Assembly (NCBI RefSeq): GCF_020037025.1
Contig: NZ_JAIQLH010000152.1
Location: forward strand, 1 to 34,811
Length of the DNA stretch: 34,811 nt
Origin: Streptomyces huiliensis
GTDB lineage: Bacteria > Actinomycetota > Actinomycetes > Streptomycetales > Streptomycetaceae
Direction: 5' to 3'
Shown here: positions 32,503 to 34,811 of the stretch, one piece after another
Position numbering within the stretch: the stretch's first letter is position 1
Layout of the letters: each line of letters opens with the position of its first letter
Notes under the pieces: model-generated
The model's database searches: none
Told to the model about the DNA's origin: nothing
What the model saw: the letters and a program-made list of their open reading frames with translations, nothing else
Program-made: the position numbers and the translations under genes

Positions 32503-32520
32503 GGTCAGGCATGCCTAACC
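32503..32520. promoter_or_regulatory. 18-bp palindrome GGTYAGGCATGCCTRACC, candidate operator
   Basis: GGTCAGGCATGCCTAACC: a near-perfect palindrome with one mismatched pair, 27-44 bp before the start of the small acidic gene and about 75 bp beyond the AraC gene stop. The half-site TTAGG recalls iron boxes, but the spacing does not fit the 19-bp IdeR/DmdR consensus. Confidence 0.5.
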
Positions 32521-32593
32521 ATGTCTCTCCCCCCATGTCACCACGCCCGGCGGCAACATCGCAACATCTTCCCGACACCTTGTCGGTTACTTC

Positions 32594-33565
32594 TCACGGG
32601 GCGGCCTTGACGCGCTCACCGCCGGCCGCCCGGTGGGCGCTCGGGCTCACGCCCCTGACCCGCTTGAACGCCGCGCTGAAGCCGAACGGATCGGCGTAGC
32701 CGACGCGACGGGCGACGGCGGCCACCGTCGTGCCGGGCTCGGAGAGCAGGTCGGCGGCGAGGGTCATGCGCCATTCCGTCAGGTAGGTCAGCGGCGGCTC
32801 GCCCAGCAGGGCCTGAAAGCGCTTGGCAAACGTGGAACGTGACACTCCGGCGGCGGCCGCCAGCGAGGAGAGGGTCCAGGCCCGTTCCGGGGCGTCGTGC
32901 ATGGCACGCAGGGCGGGGCCCGCCACGTCGTCGCCCAGCGCGAGGTACCAGGCGGGCGGGGCGGCCCCGGGCCGGTCGAACCACTGCCGCAGCGTGCACA
33001 CCAGCAGCCAGTCGAGCAGCCGGTCGACCACGATCTGCCGGCCGGGCAGGCCGGTGGTGAGCTGGGCCTCCAGGTAGCCGCGCATGGCGGCGCAGTCGTG
33101 CTCGTCGGGGACGACGGCGACGGGCGGCAGGGCCCGCAGCAGCCTGCGGGGGACCTCACCCGGGACGCGGTAGGCGCCCGCGAGGAGCATGGCCCGGCCG
33201 ACGCCCTCCGGCGACCCCGAACGCGGCCCTGAGGGCGGGCCCGAGTGCGGCCCTGAGGGCGGCCCCGAGTGCGGGCCCGAGGGCGGCCCCGAGTGCGGGC
33301 CCGAGGGCGACCTCGCGCCCGTCCCCGGATCGTCCGTGAAGACGAACGGCTCCGGGCCGCGCACGATCGCCGCCTCGCCCGTCCGCACCGGCCGCGGCTC
33401 CCCGCCGCCGTCCCGGACGATCCAGCCGGCGCCGTCCAGGGGGACGCAGAGGGTGAGGTAGGCGTCGTCGGCGAAGCGCAGCGTCCACGGCGGCGTCAGC
33501 ACCGATCCGGCGAAGACGGCACCGTTGGCGCGCACGCCGCGCAGCAGGTCGTCGAAGGGGTCCAT
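32594..33565 (-). CDS. AraC-family regulator with cupin sensor domain
   Basis: 323 residues from ATG 33565; GTG 33574 is just upstream in frame, and TATCGT lies 7 bases before the ATG, so the transcript may be leaderless. The N-terminal Cupin_6-type domain (MDPFDDLLRGVRANGAVF, WTLRFADDAYLTLCVPLDG) spans about 1-190; the double helix-turn-helix AraC domain lies at about 215-310 (SSLAAAAGVSRSTFAKRFQALLGEPPLTYLTEWRM, TVAAVARRVGYADPFGFSAAFKRVRGVSP). A proline/serine tandem repeat (GPHSGPPS) interrupts the sensor domain at about 85-116. Divergent from the NmrA-like gene with 103 bp between starts; this pairing is common, and the neighbour is its likely target. Confidence 0.92.
   Translation of the reverse strand: MDPFDDLLRGVRANGAVFAGSVLTPPWTLRFADDAYLTLCVPLDGAGWIVRDGGGEPRPVRTGEAAIVRGPEPFVFTDDPGTGARSPSGPHSGPPSGPHSGPPSGPHSGPPSGPRSGSPEGVGRAMLLAGAYRVPGEVPRRLLRALPPVAVVPDEHDCAAMRGYLEAQLTTGLPGRQIVVDRLLDWLLVCTLRQWFDRPGAAPPAWYLALGDDVAGPALRAMHDAPERAWTLSSLAAAAGVSRSTFAKRFQALLGEPPLTYLTEWRMTLAADLLSEPGTTVAAVARRVGYADPFGFSAAFKRVRGVSPSAHRAAGGERVKAAP
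33217..33312. repeat. Four 24-bp tandem repeats in the AraC gene
   Basis: Units at 33217-33240, 33241-33264, 33265-33288 and 33289-33312, with the inner ones nearly identical. They encode GPHSGPPS on the minus strand and keep the frame, lengthening a loop in the sensor domain. Confidence 0.9.
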
Positions 33566-33668
33566 GATCGGCACGATATGCGGGGCCGCGCGGGGCGCGG
33601 ACGCCCGGACATGGGCCGCGGACGATCACCCATGTGCCGTGCCGCGACCGCGGGATTGACTCGTCCGC

Positions 33669-34532
33669 ATGAGCAACCACCCTGTGCCCTCTTCCCCTGA
33701 CCCTCGTCCCGTCCTCGTCCTCGGTGCGACCGGCAAGACCGGCCGCCGCGTGGTGCGCGAGCTGCGCGCCGCGGGCGTACCCGTACGGGCCGCGTCCCGC
33801 TCCGGCGAGGTCCGCTTCGACTGGACGGAGCCCGCGGGCTGGTCCGCCGCCCTGGACGGCGCCTCGGCCGTCTACCTGGTCGCGCCCGACGAGGGGTACG
33901 AGGCGGTCCCCGAGTTCACCGCGCGGGCCGTACGGGCGGGGGTCGGCCGGTTCGTGGTCCTGTCGGGCCGGGGCCTCGACCACGTCGGCCCGGACTTCGG
34001 TCAGGGCATGGCCGCGGCCGAGGCGGCGGTACGCGCCTCCGGAGCCGAGTGGGCCGTCCTGCGGGCGAACAACTTCAACCAGAACTTCGACGAGGACCTG
34101 TGGCGCGGCCCGCTGCGCGACGGCCGCCTGGCCCTGCCGATCGGGGACGTCCCGGAGCCGTTCGTCGACGCGGACGACGTCGCGGCGGTGGCCGCGGCGC
34201 TGCTCACCCGTGCCGCGCACACCGACGGCGTGACGGAGGTGTCCGGGCCGCGCGCCCTGACGTTCGGCGAGGCCGTGACGGTGATGGCCCGGGCGGCCGG
34301 CCGGGAGATCGCTTACGTGGAGCTGACCCCGGAGGAGTACCACGCCGAACTGCTGGCCGCGGGCCTCCCGGAGCCGGCGGCCAGGGCCCTGGACGCCCTG
34401 TTCGCCCTCCACCGGGAGGGACACACGGCCACCGTGACCGACGGCGTGCGGCAGGTGCTGGGCCGGGAGCCGGTCGACTTCACGACGTACGCGGAGCGGG
34501 CCGCGGCGGCGGGGGCTTGGGCGTCGGCCTGA
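33669..34532 (+). CDS. NmrA-like atypical short-chain reductase
   Basis: 287 residues from ATG 33669. The nucleotide loop is LGATGKTG (18-25), the atypical-SDR GxxGxxG pattern; VRAASRSGEVRFDWTEP follows, with Arg residues favouring NADP(H). YLVAPDEGYEAVPEF and the SGRGLDH segment are typical of NmrA-type NAD(P)H-binding proteins, as is WAVLRANNFNQNF. The classical Tyr-x3-Lys pair is missing, in keeping with members that act as quinone reductases or redox sensors rather than dehydrogenases. The substrate is unknown. Divergent from the AraC regulator, which probably controls it. A 10-G run follows the stop by about 13 bases. Confidence 0.9.
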   Translation: MSNHPVPSSPDPRPVLVLGATGKTGRRVVRELRAAGVPVRAASRSGEVRFDWTEPAGWSAALDGASAVYLVAPDEGYEAVPEFTARAVRAGVGRFVVLSGRGLDHVGPDFGQGMAAAEAAVRASGAEWAVLRANNFNQNFDEDLWRGPLRDGRLALPIGDVPEPFVDADDVAAVAAALLTRAAHTDGVTEVSGPRALTFGEAVTVMARAAGREIAYVELTPEEYHAELLAAGLPEPAARALDALFALHREGHTATVTDGVRQVLGREPVDFTTYAERAAAAGAWASA

Positions 34533-34605
34533 ACGGGGGTACCCGGGGGGGGGGAGCGGCGGGGCCCGTCACGTACGAGCTCCCGCGCGAGGTGCCGACC
34601 GTGGG

Positions 34606-34660
34606 ACCCGACCCCTACGGGAGGACCCGCCCCCTAAGGGAGACCCTGCCCCTAAGGGAG
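34606..34660. repeat. Three 18-bp direct repeats at the tsaE 3' end
   Basis: ACCCGMCCCCTAMGGGAG-like units at 34606-34623, 34625-34642 and 34643-34660. The last one carries the tsaE TAG stop; the other two lie downstream of it. Each has a CCCTAAGGG-type self-complementary centre, so they may double as weak hairpins. Confidence 0.75.
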
Positions 34661-34811
34661 CGTCAGGGGCGCGAGGTCGGCGCCGAGCCAGCGTTCGCCC
34701 ACACCAGTCACCGTGACCGTACGGACGTCGTCGACTTCGGCCTCGGCGCCGTCGTCGTCGCCGGCCGGCGCGGGCGCCTCGGCGCCCACCGCGCGTTCGA
34801 TGACGACGCGG
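34652..34811 (-). CDS. tsaE: tRNA threonylcarbamoyladenosine ATPase TsaE, C-terminal end only
   Basis: A leftward frame enters from the right edge and ends at TAG 34654-34652, giving 52 complete codons. The segment RVVIERAVG, then an acidic linker, then VDDVRTVTVTGVGERWLGADL matches the last strands of Streptomyces TsaE, with the VTLTGxGxRW pattern. The P-loop and the rest of the gene lie outside the window. TsaE is the ATPase that drives turnover of the TsaB-TsaD complex. Its distance from tsaB here breaks the usual contiguity. Identification from such a short end is tentative but fits the conserved neighbourhood. Confidence 0.75.
   Translation of the reverse strand, partial: RVVIERAVGAEAPAPAGDDDGAEAEVDDVRTVTVTGVGERWLGADLAPLTLP

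Noticed and set aside
32503..32520. Iron box (IdeR/DmdR site)
   Set aside because: Half-sites look similar but the palindrome centre and spacing do not fit the 19-bp TTAGGTTAGGCTAACCTAA consensus.

Overview
The window is a very GC-rich actinobacterial chromosome segment and almost certainly comes from a Streptomyces. It carries the sporulation regulators bldM and whiD back to back, the sigma factor gene shbA beside guaB, a groES-groEL1 operon behind two CIRCE operators, third-position G/C codon bias, and many GTG or TTG starts. The gene order guaB3-guaB-sigma-bldM/whiD ... groEL1-groES ... tsaD-rimI-tsaB-tsaE matches the conserved block known in Mycobacterium tuberculosis (guaB3, guaB2, sigD, whiB3, groEL1, groES, gcp, rimI, tsaB, tsaE). 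Here that block is interrupted by lineage-specific genes.

Layout. 1-2.7 kb: two leftward Hanks-type kinase genes. The first is cut by the window edge and looks like a pseudokinase; the second has a full catalytic set and one membrane helix. 2.8-7.3 kb: a secreted serine hydrolase, glpD, and a divergently read nucleotide-sugar dehydrogenase homologue that lacks its usual catalytic Cys and Lys. 7.4-12.5 kb: a leftward block of an MreB-like actin, guaB3, guaB and shbA, with hairpins after several genes. 12.9-14.3 kb: divergent bldM and whiD, with an exact match to the sigma-BldN promoter consensus upstream of bldM. 14.4-17.0 kb: a LysR regulator, a MOSC protein and a short-chain dehydrogenase, all with leaderless-type starts. 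17.1-20.3 kb: groEL1 (His-rich tail), groES and a polysaccharide-deacetylase lipoprotein. 20.3-22.7 kb: a THUMP-like methyltransferase, a Uma2-family protein and a cytidine deaminase.

22.8-28.7 kb is the accessory core. It holds a 1554-residue RHS/YD-repeat protein with a CpnT-like N-terminus and a variable 140-residue C-terminal tip, then a probable immunity gene starting 8 bases after the toxin stop. Convergent to these are a 53-residue Cys/His-rich small protein and a four-helix membrane protein. The tip contains a GHG...AAC pattern that could be a His/Cys dyad.

28.8-34.8 kb: tsaD, rimI and tsaB are translationally coupled and make and use components of the t6A tRNA modification system plus RimI acetylation. 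tsaD ends in a histidine-rich tail, and rimI ends in nine 18-bp tandem repeats. tsaE (C-terminal end only, at the right edge) is separated from tsaB by four other genes: a YkuD-like protein without its catalytic motif, a small hypothetical with a palindrome upstream, and a divergent AraC regulator/NmrA-like oxidoreductase pair.

No tRNA, rRNA, insertion sequence or CRISPR array was seen. Family names come from recognised motifs and remembered families, not from a database search.
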